A DNA stretch of 64,000 nucleotides from contig JAIQFX010000026.1 in the NCBI GenBank assembly GCA_020073005.1, positions 1 through 64,000 of the forward strand, given 5' to 3'. This DNA comes from Terriglobia bacterium. Its GTDB lineage: Bacteria > Acidobacteriota > Vicinamibacteria > Vicinamibacterales > CAVVIG01. The position numbers and the translations under genes were made by a program. Under the pieces are notes generated by a model that did no database searches, was not told the DNA's origin, and worked only from the letters and a program-made list of their open reading frames with translations. The first letter of the stretch is position 1. Each line of letters begins with the position of its first letter. Below, piece after piece: positions 23,215 through 32,415 of the stretch.

Positions 23215-24495
23215 GTGCCTGTGAAGACTGTCAAGACCACCTGCATCGCCGTCTTGTGCGGCCTGTTGTTCTGCGCCACGGGAGCAGTGTCAGCATCGGC
23301 GGCCACGCCGTGCCCGGTGGCCGACGTCGCGCAGGACCTCGTCAGCCCGAATCCGCAGATCCGCCTCAAGGCGGGCCGCGTGCTCCGGCAGGCGGCCTGC
23401 TTCGGCGCGGCGTTGCCACTGGCGACGCTCATCGCCGATCCGGTGGACGAGGTGCAGCTCGAAGGGATCGCCGGCGAAGTGGCGATCTTCCTGAACAAGA
23501 ACGCCGTTCCGAAGCGCCGCGTCGGCTTCCTGATCGAAGTCCGGCACGAGGTGGCATCCGACGCGTTCTGGGCGGGACCGATGACGAGCACCGGCCGTCC
23601 GGCGCCGCCGCAGGTCCTCGCGGCCTTGCGCACGGCGGCACACGATGACAACCCGCGCGTCGCGGTCGAGGCGCTGTACGCGTTCGGCGCGCTGGCGTCC
23701 GAAGTGAAGGGCACCGCACGGCAGGAGCTTCAGGCGGCGAACGGCCCGTACCTCGCCGATCTCGCCGGCTCCTCGCAGATGGAGATGCGCCTGGCCGCCG
23801 TGGCCGTGATCGGCCGTCTCTACGCGCGGTGGCCCGGTGAGAATCTGGAAGAATCCGTGGGACCGGCGATGGTCACGGCGCTTGGCGACGTCAACGACGC
23901 GGTCAAGGTCGTGGCGGCGCGCGGCATCGGCGGGATGCGGTACGAGCGCGCGCTGCAGCCGCTGACGGATCTGTTCACGGCGCGCGGCAAGGGCGACGTG
24001 GCCGAGGCCGCGGCCGATGCCCTCGCGCGGATCGCGCATCCGTCGAGCATGCCGCTCTTCACGAGCCTGATCACGAGCCCGGAAGCCCCGCTGCGCGCGA
24101 TTGCCATCGCGGGCCTCGCGCGCGGCGGAGATCGACGCGCGCTCGCCGACATCGTCGACAATCTGGCATTCGAGCGGTCCGACGAGGTTCTTCTGTCGGT
24201 GAACTTCGCGTGGATCATGCTGGAGAACACCACAATCGACCCGCTGGGCGAGGGGCTTCTGAAGGCGTCGGGGCACGACCTGGCGCTCGCGTATCTCATC
24301 GAAGTCGCGACGCTGCGCCCGGCGAAGTTCCTGGCCTACGCGATCGATCCGGACCCGCGGCTGCGCGCCGACGTGGCCGACATTCTTGGCGTGACCCGCG
24401 ATCCGCGCGGGCTGCCGCTGGTCCAGCCGATGCTGAAGGACAAGAACCCGCTCGTCGTGCAGGCCGCCGAGCGCGCGATCGCGCGGATGCAATAG
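23215..24495 (+). CDS. Exported HEAT-repeat protein
   Basis: A 426-residue protein with GTG start and GAGGAGG 4 bases upstream. A signal peptide (IAVLCGLLFCATGAVSASA) is followed by a run of HEAT-type helical repeats: DLVSPNPQIRLKAGRVL, DDNPRVAVEALYAFGAL, GDVNDAVKVVAARGIGG, SPEAPLRAIAIAGLARGGD, KDKNPLVVQAAERAI. It is a protein-interaction scaffold outside the cytoplasm. No catalytic motif was seen. The paired Cys in TPCPVAD and RQAACFG may form a disulfide. It converges on the ketopantoate reductase-like gene. Confidence 0.75.
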   Translation: MPVKTVKTTCIAVLCGLLFCATGAVSASAATPCPVADVAQDLVSPNPQIRLKAGRVLRQAACFGAALPLATLIADPVDEVQLEGIAGEVAIFLNKNAVPKRRVGFLIEVRHEVASDAFWAGPMTSTGRPAPPQVLAALRTAAHDDNPRVAVEALYAFGALASEVKGTARQELQAANGPYLADLAGSSQMEMRLAAVAVIGRLYARWPGENLEESVGPAMVTALGDVNDAVKVVAARGIGGMRYERALQPLTDLFTARGKGDVAEAAADALARIAHPSSMPLFTSLITSPEAPLRAIAIAGLARGGDRRALADIVDNLAFERSDEVLLSVNFAWIMLENTTIDPLGEGLLKASGHDLALAYLIEVATLRPAKFLAYAIDPDPRLRADVADILGVTRDPRGLPLVQPMLKDKNPLVVQAAERAIARMQ

Positions 24496-24560
24496 AGAAA
24501 ACTGAAAACTGAACACTGCAAAGAGAGAACTGGGAGGTGTTCAGTTTTCTCTTTTCACTT
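24496..24560. terminator. Probable bidirectional terminator built from ACTGAAAA words
   Basis: Between two convergent stops lie left-arm words GAGAAAACTGAAAACTGAA and right-arm TTCAGTTTTCTCTTTT, which can pair through ACTGAACAC/GTGTTCAGT and flanks. A-rich on one side and T-rich on the other, it could work in both directions. It is also a member of the ACTGAAAA word-repeat family. Confidence 0.5.
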
Positions 24561-24561
24561 T

Positions 24562-25446
24562 TCACTTTTCAGTTTCCATCTGCCTGATAATCGCCGTCAG
24601 CGCCTGATTCACAGGACACGCGATCCCGAACTTCGCGCCGAGCCGGACGACCGCCCCGTTCAGAAACTCGATCTCCGTTCGCCGCCCTTTCAACAGATCC
24701 TGCTGCATCGAGGACAGGTTCCTCGACGCGCGATAACCGTCGTTGATGGCGGACACGAGATCGCCTTCGAGCTCGACGCCGTCGCGCCGGGCGACGCGCA
24801 CGCATTCATTCACAATCAAACGCTTGAGCGGGTTCAGCCGTTCGTCGGCGATGGCGCCGACTTCCGTTCGGGTGATCGCGTTGATCGGGTTGATCACGCA
24901 GTTGACGACGAGCTTGCGCCACATCTCGTCCTTGATGCGATCGGTCACGCGGCCATCCAGCCCGCAGCGCGTGAAGGCGTCCGCGATGGCGGCGCTGACG
25001 GGGCTGTTCTCGATGGACGTGTAGCTGCGGACCTTGAGCTCGACGACGCCCGGCGTCCGGAAGATCGCGCCGAAGTGCGTGATCGCCCGCAGCACGCGGC
25101 AGCGGCCGCCGATCGCCGCCTTGACGACGTCCTCGCTGTACAGCCCGTTCTGGACGCACAGGATGATCGTGTCCGCGCGCACGAGCGGCGCGAGGCTGCG
25201 CGCCGCCGCCTCGTTGTCGCTGACCTTCGTCGTCAGAAGAACAAGCGTGTCCGGCGCGAGCGCCGTGAGGGCCGGCACGGCACGAACGCGATGCGTGCCT
25301 TCCTCCGCGCCGGTCACCCGGAGGCCTTCGGTGTTGATCGTACGGGCGTGCGCCTCGCGCGTGACGAGCGTGACGTCGTACGCCGTCGAAAGTCTTGCGC
25401 CGTACACGCTGCCGATGGCGCCCGCGCCGAACACGACGATTTGCAG
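24562..25446 (-). CDS. Ketopantoate reductase (ApbA/PanE) family protein
   Basis: About 294 residues. An N-terminal Rossmann motif FGAGAIGSVYGARL is followed by LLTTKVSDNEAAA and QNGLYSEDVV. The conserved MWRKLVVNCVINPINAITRTEVG lies in the C-terminal helical domain, including the lysine and asparagine used in catalysis. It probably reduces 2-dehydropantoate or a similar 2-keto acid with NADPH. No ATG/GTG/TTG fits the expected N-terminus except a late GTG at 25434 that cuts the first strand. A CTG at 25446 gives MQIVVFGAGAIGS, matching relatives, with GGGAG 8 bases upstream; a CTG start is therefore proposed. Confidence 0.82.
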   Translation of the reverse strand: MQIVVFGAGAIGSVYGARLSTAYDVTLVTREAHARTINTEGLRVTGAEEGTHRVRAVPALTALAPDTLVLLTTKVSDNEAAARSLAPLVRADTIILCVQNGLYSEDVVKAAIGGRCRVLRAITHFGAIFRTPGVVELKVRSYTSIENSPVSAAIADAFTRCGLDGRVTDRIKDEMWRKLVVNCVINPINAITRTEVGAIADERLNPLKRLIVNECVRVARRDGVELEGDLVSAINDGYRASRNLSSMQQDLLKGRRTEIEFLNGAVVRLGAKFGIACPVNQALTAIIRQMETEK

Positions 25447-25460
25447 AATCGGAACTCCCG

Positions 25461-25475
25461 CGGCTACAGTAGCCG
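25461..25475. promoter_or_regulatory. Perfect dyad in divergent gap
   Basis: CGGCTAC-A-GTAGCCG, 7-bp arms, lies between the divergent reductase and creatininase-like genes. It overlaps the leader of the minus-strand gene. It is a candidate operator. Confidence 0.3.
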
Positions 25476-25517
25476 GTCACGGGAAGAAGTCAAGACGGAC
25501 GACTTCCGGGAGGGCGT

Positions 25518-26501
25518 ATGAGAAAAGCAATGGCCGTGGCCGGCGTGCTGCCGCTGGCGATGATGATCGTCTCGGCGCAGACGCAGACAACGTTGAACGT
25601 CAGGGATCTCGTCGAGCTCGAGCTCCACACGCACACCGAAGTGACGGACAAGATGCACGACGGCTGGACGTCGATTCTCCTCGTGACCGGCGGCACGGAA
25701 GAGCGCGGGCCGCAGGACGTGCTCGGCGGCCACACGATCATGGCGCGCCGCCACGCGATTCAGATCGCGCAGACGCTCGGCAAGACGTTCGTCGCGCCGG
25801 TCCTGCCGATCGCGGTCAACGCGACCGGCCTCAACGCGAGCCGCGAGATGGCCGATCAGCCCGGCGCGATGCAGGTGCCGGCCGACGTCTTCAAGCAGGT
25901 GGAGCTGGCCGAGATCGACAGCCTCGCGCGCAGCGGCTTCAAGGACATCTACGTGATGGGCGATCACGGCGGCGGTCAGGCCGAGATGAAAGAGGCCGCC
26001 ACGGAGATGGACAAGAAGTGGTCGGCGAAGGGGACGCGCGTGTACTACGTCAGCGACTTCTACAACAAGACGCACGACGACGTGGACCTGTACCTCTACG
26101 AGCACAAGCTGCCGATCGCCGGTCACGGCGCGATGATGGAAACCTCGGAAATGCTGTACTACGAGCCAGCCCAGGGCATTTACGTCCGTCCAATCTACAA
26201 GACGGTGCCATCCGATCCGACAGGCCAGACGCCCGAGCAGTGGAAGGCGGCGCGTGACGCGAGGCTCGCGCGTGAAGCCGCGATCGCTGCGGGCAATCCG
26301 CCGCCGGCGCAGGCCGGACGGGGCGGTGGCGGCGGACGTGGCCGCGGTCAGGATCCGAATGCGCCGCCGCGCGTGAACAACGGCGTGACCGGCGATCCGC
26401 GTCCGTCGACGAAAGAGATTGGCAAGGATCTGATCGACATCACGGTCAACAACGCCGTGAACGAGATCCGGAGGCTGAAGGCCGCGCGCGGCACGATGTA
26501 G
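25518..26501 (+). CDS. Exported creatininase-family protein
   Basis: A 327-residue protein with a signal peptide ([16 protein letters not shown]). It follows the creatininase/creatinine amidohydrolase pattern: [43 protein letters not shown]. The metal ligands (Glu, Asp/His, His, Glu) are largely in place, although the canonical EqHGPH motif reads EERGPQ, so one ligand may be replaced. An insertion before the last helix is Gly/Arg-rich ([12 protein letters not shown]). Secreted members are common in Acidobacteria-like genomes and their substrate is not known. The GGGAGG ribosome site is close to the ATG. Confidence 0.75.
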   Translation: MRKAMAVAGVLPLAMMIVSAQTQTTLNVRDLVELELHTHTEVTDKMHDGWTSILLVTGGTEERGPQDVLGGHTIMARRHAIQIAQTLGKTFVAPVLPIAVNATGLNASREMADQPGAMQVPADVFKQVELAEIDSLARSGFKDIYVMGDHGGGQAEMKEAATEMDKKWSAKGTRVYYVSDFYNKTHDDVDLYLYEHKLPIAGHGAMMETSEMLYYEPAQGIYVRPIYKTVPSDPTGQTPEQWKAARDARLAREAAIAAGNPPPAQAGRGGGGGRGRGQDPNAPPRVNNGVTGDPRPSTKEIGKDLIDITVNNAVNEIRRLKAARGTM

Positions 26502-27044
26502 CTACTTCACGGTCCAGAGATAGATCGTCAGACCGTTCACGTCCTGCGACTGCTCCGGGGGCCATGTCTCGCCCATGTCGAACTTGTGAGAGACGATGCG
26601 GGTCCCCGGACGCAGCTCGCGCTTGAACTTCGGAATCAGTCGGTCGATGACGCGCGGCAGCAGGAACATCGTCACCACCGACGCCCCGCTCAGATCCGTT
26701 TCGAAGAGATCCCCGTAGACGAAGCGCACGCGATCGCCGACGCCGGCCTGCTTCAGGTTGTCGTTCGACCGGCGAATGAGCAGCGAGTCCATCTCGATGC
26801 CGACGCCGAACGCGCCGTACTTCTTCGCCGCGGTGATGGGAATGCGGCCGTCGCCGGAGCCCAGGTCGTAGACGACGTCGGCCGACGTCACGTGCGCGAG
26901 CTCCAGCATCGCGTCGACGACGCTGTCGGGTGTCGGGACGAACGGCGCATCCGGCACGCGGTTCGGCCGGAACTGACCGGCGCTCGCCGTGGCGACGAGC
27001 AGTGTCGCAGCCGTGAGCGCGGTCGCGAGTCGAGGCACCATCAC
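26502..27044 (-). CDS. Exported class I SAM-dependent methyltransferase-like protein
   Basis: A 180-residue protein with an apparent signal peptide (ATALTAATLLVATASAGQF). A methyltransferase core follows: VVYDLGSGDGRIPITAAKKYGAFGVGIEMD (motif I and post I), FVYGDLFETDL (acidic loop) and VTMFLLPRV. S-adenosylmethionine is not normally available outside the cytoplasm, so either the signal is uncleaved, the start is later, or the protein binds something else. The stop directly abuts the stop of the convergent creatininase-like gene, with no bases between. Confidence 0.75.
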   Translation of the reverse strand: MMVPRLATALTAATLLVATASAGQFRPNRVPDAPFVPTPDSVVDAMLELAHVTSADVVYDLGSGDGRIPITAAKKYGAFGVGIEMDSLLIRRSNDNLKQAGVGDRVRFVYGDLFETDLSGASVVTMFLLPRVIDRLIPKFKRELRPGTRIVSHKFDMGETWPPEQSQDVNGLTIYLWTVK

Positions 27045-27096
27045 GCCGCAAATCTACCGCAGATCGGCGCTAGAATCTCGGCAACGGAGGTGCGGC

Positions 27097-28467
27097 ATGC
27101 GTCGCCTGAGCCTGCTGGCGTGTCTGGTCGCGGCGTCGACGGTGTCGGTCGTCCATTCGCAGACGCGCGGCGCGTCTGGAACCGTTGTTTATCAAGGCGC
27201 CCGCCTGATTATTGGTGACAGCTCGGCGCCGATCGAGAACGGCGCGTTCGTCGTCTCGAACGGACGCATCACCGCCGTGGGCCGCAGCGGCGCGATCGCC
27301 GCGCCGGCCGGCGCGACGCGCGTCGATCTCGCGGGCAAGACGGTCATGCCCGCGATGATCAACGCGCACGTCCACATCGGCTACGAGGGCTACACGAGCT
27401 GGGGCGCGGAAAACTACACGCCGCAGAACGTGCTCGACCACCTGCAGCGCGAAGCCTTCTACGGCATCGCCGTCACCCAATCGGTCGGCAGCAGCCCGAC
27501 CGATCAAGCGATCCAGTTCGTGCGCGATCAGGACGCGGGGAAGTTCGCGCCGGCCTCGAAGTTCATGTTCATGCCGGGCATGGCGCCGCCCAACGGCGGG
27601 CCCGACGCGATCCTGCTGAAGGGCACGAGCGTGCTGAAGGCGGTCAACGAAGTGTCCACGCCGGACGAGGCGCGCGCCGCGGTCAGGACGATGGCCGCGC
27701 GGCAGCTGAAGAGCGTCAAGATCTGGGTCGACGATCGGCGCGGCACGTATCCGAAGATGACACCGGAGGTCTACAACGCGATCATCGCGGAAGCGCACGC
27801 GCATCAGATGCTCGTGCACGCGCACGCGATCCAGATGGCCGATCAGAAAGCCGTCGTCCGCGCCGGCGCCGACGTTCTCGTGCACACGGTGCAGAACGAG
27901 CAGCTGGATGACGAGCTCCTCGCGCTGTTGCGCGAGAAGAAGCCGTACTGGATAACGGTCATCGGACTCGGCGATCGCAGCGAGGTGTGCGACAACGATC
28001 CGTTCGTCGATCGGACGTATCCGGCGAAGACGCTCGCAGAGATCCGCGCGTCCACGGCCTGCGGACCGGTCGCGCCGAACGCGGCGAACCGCGAAGCGAT
28101 CCTCGCCGCCAACCTTCCGCAGTACGTCGCGGCGGGCGCGCGTCTCGTGCTCGGGACGGACGCGGGTATCACGGCGCGTCACGCGTTCGGCTGGGCCGAT
28201 CATCACGAGATGTCACGATGGGTGAAGTCCGGCATCCCGCCCGCGCAGGCCATCGTCGCGGCGACGTCGCGGCCGGCGGAACTGCTCGGTCTGAAGGACA
28301 TGGGCACGCTCGCCGCCGGCAAGCGCGCGGACTTCATCGTGCTGAATGCCAATCCGCTCGAAAACATTCGGAATACGCGCGAGATCTCGGCCGTCTACCT
28401 GGACGGCGCCCGGCTGGATCGGGAGGCGCTTCTGGCGCGGTGGAAGCGGTCAAATTCGACCCAATAA
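27097..28467 (+). CDS. Exported amidohydrolase
   Basis: A 456-residue protein with start ATG at 27097 and GGAGGT. A signal peptide (LSLLACLVAASTVSVVHS) precedes the amidohydrolase-superfamily layout: small beta domain (GARLIIGDSSAPIENG...VVSNGRITAVG), metal-binding HVH in PAMINAHVHIG, KIWVDD for the bridging Lys, HAHAI, a later His in DVLVHTV and Asp in LVLGTDAGI. The C-terminal MGTLAAGKRADFIVLNANPLENI is typical of imidazolonepropionase-like members. The enzyme probably hydrolyses a cyclic amide or dipeptide in the periplasm. Confidence 0.85.
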   Translation: MRRLSLLACLVAASTVSVVHSQTRGASGTVVYQGARLIIGDSSAPIENGAFVVSNGRITAVGRSGAIAAPAGATRVDLAGKTVMPAMINAHVHIGYEGYTSWGAENYTPQNVLDHLQREAFYGIAVTQSVGSSPTDQAIQFVRDQDAGKFAPASKFMFMPGMAPPNGGPDAILLKGTSVLKAVNEVSTPDEARAAVRTMAARQLKSVKIWVDDRRGTYPKMTPEVYNAIIAEAHAHQMLVHAHAIQMADQKAVVRAGADVLVHTVQNEQLDDELLALLREKKPYWITVIGLGDRSEVCDNDPFVDRTYPAKTLAEIRASTACGPVAPNAANREAILAANLPQYVAAGARLVLGTDAGITARHAFGWADHHEMSRWVKSGIPPAQAIVAATSRPAELLGLKDMGTLAAGKRADFIVLNANPLENIRNTREISAVYLDGARLDREALLARWKRSNSTQ

Positions 28468-28493
28468 GGTGTAGAATTTGCCGCTAATACCGG

Positions 28494-30959
28494 ATGAACA
28501 AAGGGACTTCCGCATGCGCGGCCGGCGTCATCGCGTGGCTGGTTCTGGCTGGAACTGGCCCGTCCACCCGTCTCGCCGCGCAGGCCGCGCCGCCCAAGGC
28601 TCAGCCCGCCGCGCAACCTGCATCGGCGCCTGATCAGAACGCCGTCGTCCGCCGCTACTGCGCCTCGTGTCACAGCGAGCGCACGAAGTCCGGCGGCCTC
28701 GTGCTGGCGAATTTCGACGTCGCGCGCGCGGCGCAGAACGCCGAGACCGCCGAAGAAATGATCCGAAAGCTGCAGGCCGGCCTGATGCCGCCGCCCGGAT
28801 CGCCGCGGCCCGACGCTGCGGCGCATGCGGCACTCGTCAACGCGCTCGAGACGACGGTCGATGCGGCTGCCGCGGCGAAACCGAATCCGGGCGCGCGCAC
28901 GTTCCAGCGTCTCAATCGCCCCGAGTACGCGCGCGCGGTCCACGATTTGCTCGGCCTCGACGTCGACGCCGGCAGCTGGCTCCCGCTCGATCAGAAGAGC
29001 GCGAACTTCGACAACATCGCCGACGCACAGGCACTGTCGCCGATGCTGCTCGAGGGGTATCTGAATGCCGCGAACGCCGTCAGCCTGATGGCGATCGGCG
29101 ATCGCCACGCGCCGACGGTCGATCACACCTACAGCGCGCCCGGTTACGTGTCGCAGCATCCGTGGGATCACGTCGACGGCGCGCCGTACGGCACGCGCGG
29201 CGGCATGGTCGTCGATCACGTGTTCCCGGCCGACGCCGAGTACGTCTTCGAGGTCGATCTCGTGGCGGGCTCCAACGCGCGTTTCGAGGACATCGACATC
29301 TCGATCAACGGCGAGCGCGTCGCGCTGATCAAGTACGAGACCGGGCCGGCCGGCGGCGCCGACGGCCGCGGCGCCGTGCCGATGCGGACCGAGCCCGTGC
29401 TGATTCGCGCGGGCCAGCACCGCGTGGCGGCGGCGTTCGTGCGGCGGACCGAGGGGCCGTACGAGGATCTGATCCGTCCGCACGACTGGTCGTTTGCCGG
29501 CGGCGGCTCCGGCGGCCCCGGCATCACGACGCTGCCGCACGTGAAGGACTTCGTCATCAAGGGGCCGTACAAGATCACGGGCATCTCCGAGACGCCAAGC
29601 CGGCAGAAGATCTTCAGCTGCCGTCCGACGGTGCCGAGCGAAGAGCGCCCGTGCGCGCGGCAGATCGTGTCGCGCCTGGGCGGCGACGCATACCGGCGTC
29701 CGCTGACGGCGAGCGAAATCGATCGCCTGATGCCGTTCTACGAGGAAGGCGCGAAGGCCGCTGGGGCGGGTAAGGCGGGTGGGTTTGAAGAGGGCATCCG
29801 CTCCGCGCTCGAGGCGATTCTCGCGAGCCCGTACTTCATCTTCCGTCTCGAGAAGGAGCCGGAGTTCGCGAAAGCGGGCGCGAGCTATCGCGTCGCCGAT
29901 CTCGATCTCGCGTCGCGGCTCTCGTTCTTCCTGTGGGGCGAGCCGCCCGACAGCGAGCTGCTGAAGATCGCGAGCGCGGGCAAGCTGTCCGCGGAAGGCG
30001 CGCTCGAGAAGCAGGCGCGGCGGATGCTCGCGGATCCGCGCGCCGAGGCGCTCGGGACGCGCTTCGCCGCGCAGTGGCTGCGGCTCCAGGACGTCGACAA
30101 GGTCCACCCCGATCCGAATTTCTATCCGAACTTCGACGACAACCTCGCGGAGGACATGCGCCAGGAGACGCGGCTGTTCTTCAACAGTCTCGTCCGCGAC
30201 GATCGCAGCGCGCTCGATCTCTTCCGCGCGGATTTCACGTATGTGAACGAGCGCCTCGCGCGGCACTACGGCTTCCCGAACGTCTCGGGCTCGGAGTTCC
30301 GGCGCGTGCAGTATCCCGACAACACGCGCCGCGGCGTGCTGGGGCAGGGCAGCATCCTGGTGCAGACCTCGCTCGCGAACCGCACGTCGCCCGTGCTGCG
30401 CGGCAAGTGGGTGATGGAAGTGCTGATGGGCACGCCGCCGCCGGCGCCGCCGCCCGACGTCCCGCCGCTCGACGATACGGGCGAGGCGAAGGACGGCCGG
30501 ATGCTCACCACGCGCGAGCGGATGGAGCTGCACCGCAAGAACCCGACGTGCAGCTCGTGCCACAAGATGATGGATCCGATCGGGCTGGCGCTCGACAACT
30601 TCGACGTGACGGCGAAGTGGCGCGTGCGCGAGAACGGCCAGCCGCTCGACACGCGCGGCGATTTCTACGACGGCACGCCGGTGACGTCGCCCGCCGAACT
30701 GCTGGCGGCGCTGATGAAGCGGCCGACGCCGCTGCTGCGCACGTTCACCGAGAACCTGCTGGCCTACGCGCTCGGCCGCCGCACCGAGTACTACGATCAG
30801 CCGGCGATTCGCGCCATCGTGAAGGCCGCTGACGCGGACAACGACAAGATGTCGGCGTTCATTCTCGGCGTGATCAAGAGCGACGCGTTCCAGATGAAGC
30901 GGGCCGAGCCCGCAGCGCCCACGGAGACGAAGGCACCTGGGAACGATATCCAACGATAA
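28494..30959 (+). CDS. DUF1592/DUF1588-type exported cytochrome (Planctomycete-type PSD domains)
   Basis: An 821-residue protein with a signal sequence. CASCH lies at residues 56-60. The domain series known from planctomycetes and acidobacteria follows: a DUF1587-like start (FQRLNRPEYARAVHDLLGLDVD), a carbohydrate-binding-like beta region in the middle, DUF1592 (LASRLSFFLWGEPPDSELL), DUF1588 with CSSCHKMMDPIGLALDNFD near residues 682-700, and DUF1585 at the end (LLAYALGRRTEYYD). Two heme c sites are likely. The family is always paired with a DUF1552 protein, here 19 bp downstream. Function is unknown; proposed roles involve extracellular polymer oxidation. Confidence 0.88.
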   Translation: MNKGTSACAAGVIAWLVLAGTGPSTRLAAQAAPPKAQPAAQPASAPDQNAVVRRYCASCHSERTKSGGLVLANFDVARAAQNAETAEEMIRKLQAGLMPPPGSPRPDAAAHAALVNALETTVDAAAAAKPNPGARTFQRLNRPEYARAVHDLLGLDVDAGSWLPLDQKSANFDNIADAQALSPMLLEGYLNAANAVSLMAIGDRHAPTVDHTYSAPGYVSQHPWDHVDGAPYGTRGGMVVDHVFPADAEYVFEVDLVAGSNARFEDIDISINGERVALIKYETGPAGGADGRGAVPMRTEPVLIRAGQHRVAAAFVRRTEGPYEDLIRPHDWSFAGGGSGGPGITTLPHVKDFVIKGPYKITGISETPSRQKIFSCRPTVPSEERPCARQIVSRLGGDAYRRPLTASEIDRLMPFYEEGAKAAGAGKAGGFEEGIRSALEAILASPYFIFRLEKEPEFAKAGASYRVADLDLASRLSFFLWGEPPDSELLKIASAGKLSAEGALEKQARRMLADPRAEALGTRFAAQWLRLQDVDKVHPDPNFYPNFDDNLAEDMRQETRLFFNSLVRDDRSALDLFRADFTYVNERLARHYGFPNVSGSEFRRVQYPDNTRRGVLGQGSILVQTSLANRTSPVLRGKWVMEVLMGTPPPAPPPDVPPLDDTGEAKDGRMLTTRERMELHRKNPTCSSCHKMMDPIGLALDNFDVTAKWRVRENGQPLDTRGDFYDGTPVTSPAELLAALMKRPTPLLRTFTENLLAYALGRRTEYYDQPAIRAIVKAADADNDKMSAFILGVIKSDAFQMKRAEPAAPTETKAPGNDIQR

Positions 30960-30978
30960 CGACGACAAGGAGACGAGC

Positions 30979-32403
30979 GTGAATTTCATCACTGGCAAAC
31001 ACCTGCCCCGCCGGACCTTCCTTCGCGGCGTGGGTGCGACCGTGGCGTTACCGTTTCTGGAATCGATGATGCCGGCCGGCGGCACGCGCGCGAGCGCGGC
31101 CGCCGCGTCGCAGACCGGCAAGACGCCGCTCGTGTGCATCGAGGAAGTCCACGGCCTCCCGGGCTGCAACAACTGGGGCGCGACGAAGCATCTGTTCGCA
31201 CCGGAGACCGCCGGCCGCGACTTCACGCTCGTCCCCGACAATCCGCTGACGACCATCGACGCCTTCCGCAGTCACATGACGATCGTCAGCAACACCGACG
31301 CGCGGAACGCCGAGGCGTTCCTGCTGCCGGAAATCGGCGGCGACCACTTCCGGTCGAGCGCCGTGTTCCTGACGCAGTCGCACCCGAAACAGACGCAGGG
31401 CTCGGACATCTGGGCCGGCACGTCGCTCGATCAGATGTACGCGAAGAAGTTCGGCCAGGACACGCCGCTGCCGTCGATGCAGTTCTGCGTCGAAAACCTC
31501 GATCAGGCGGGCGGCTGCACCTACAACTACTCCTGCGCCTACACCGATTCGATCAGCTGGGCGTCGCCGAACGAGCCGCTGCCGATGATTCGCGATCCGC
31601 GGATCGCGTTCGACATGCTGTTCGGCGCGGGCAGCACGCCCGAGGATCGCGCGGCGCGGCTGATGACGCGGCGCTCCATCCTCGACTGGGTCGGCGGCGA
31701 AGTCGAGCGCGTCCGCCGCCAGCTCGGCGCGAGCGATCGCGCGCGGCTCGATCGCTACATGGACAACGTACGGGAAGTGGAGCGCCGCATCCAGGCCGTT
31801 GAGGCGCACAACCGCAGCGGCGAATCGCGCGAGCTGCCGAATGCGCCGGCCGGCGTGCCCGACTCGTTCTCCGAGCACATGAAGCTGCTGTTCGACCTCC
31901 AGGTCATCGCGCTGCAGACCGAGATGACGCGCGTCATCTCGTTCAAGACCGGCCGCGACGCGCAGAACCGCGTGTTCCCGGAGAGCGGATCGAACCAGCC
32001 GTTCCATCCCGCCTCGCACCACGGCAATCGCGAAGAGCGGATCATGGAATACAACAAGATCTGCAAGTACCGCGTGAGCCAGCTCGCGTACCTCCTCGAC
32101 AAGATGAAGAACGCGACGGTCGACGGCGATCAGACGCTGCTCGACAAGTCGCTCGTCATCTGGGGCTCGCCGATGGCGGATTCCAACATCCACAACCATC
32201 GCCGCTGCCCGCTCGTCCTGCTCGGCCACGCCAACGGCCACCTGACCGGCGGCGTGCACTTGAAGGCGGAGGACGGCACGCCGATGGCGAACGTCATGCT
32301 GACGCTGCTGCACAACCTCGGCCTCGACGACGTGAAGACGTTCGGCGACAGCAACGGAGAATTTTCATTGTCGGCGCCGGCGACGACGACCGTTGCGGGC
32401 TGA
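30979..32403 (+). CDS. DUF1552 protein
   Basis: A 474-residue protein with GTG start and AAGGAGA upstream. The N-terminus LPRRTFLRGVGATVALPFLESM is a twin-arginine-type signal that is standard for DUF1552. The body resembles the sulfatase/DUF1501-like alkaline-phosphatase-type fold (VSNTDARNAEAF, GSNQPFHPASHHGNREERIMEYNKI, LVIWGSPMADSNIHNHRRCPLVLLG). It is the expected partner of the DUF1592 cytochrome in front. The pair is probably co-exported; the substrate is unknown. Confidence 0.88.
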   Translation: MNFITGKHLPRRTFLRGVGATVALPFLESMMPAGGTRASAAAASQTGKTPLVCIEEVHGLPGCNNWGATKHLFAPETAGRDFTLVPDNPLTTIDAFRSHMTIVSNTDARNAEAFLLPEIGGDHFRSSAVFLTQSHPKQTQGSDIWAGTSLDQMYAKKFGQDTPLPSMQFCVENLDQAGGCTYNYSCAYTDSISWASPNEPLPMIRDPRIAFDMLFGAGSTPEDRAARLMTRRSILDWVGGEVERVRRQLGASDRARLDRYMDNVREVERRIQAVEAHNRSGESRELPNAPAGVPDSFSEHMKLLFDLQVIALQTEMTRVISFKTGRDAQNRVFPESGSNQPFHPASHHGNREERIMEYNKICKYRVSQLAYLLDKMKNATVDGDQTLLDKSLVIWGSPMADSNIHNHRRCPLVLLGHANGHLTGGVHLKAEDGTPMANVMLTLLHNLGLDDVKTFGDSNGEFSLSAPATTTVAG

Positions 32404-32415
32404 TTCGGAGACGTC

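Noticed and set aside
28395-31256. Very long open frame on the minus strand opposite the DUF1592 gene
   Set aside because: It has Arg-rich, low-information text with no domain motifs and sits opposite a well-supported gene. It is a product of high GC at third positions.
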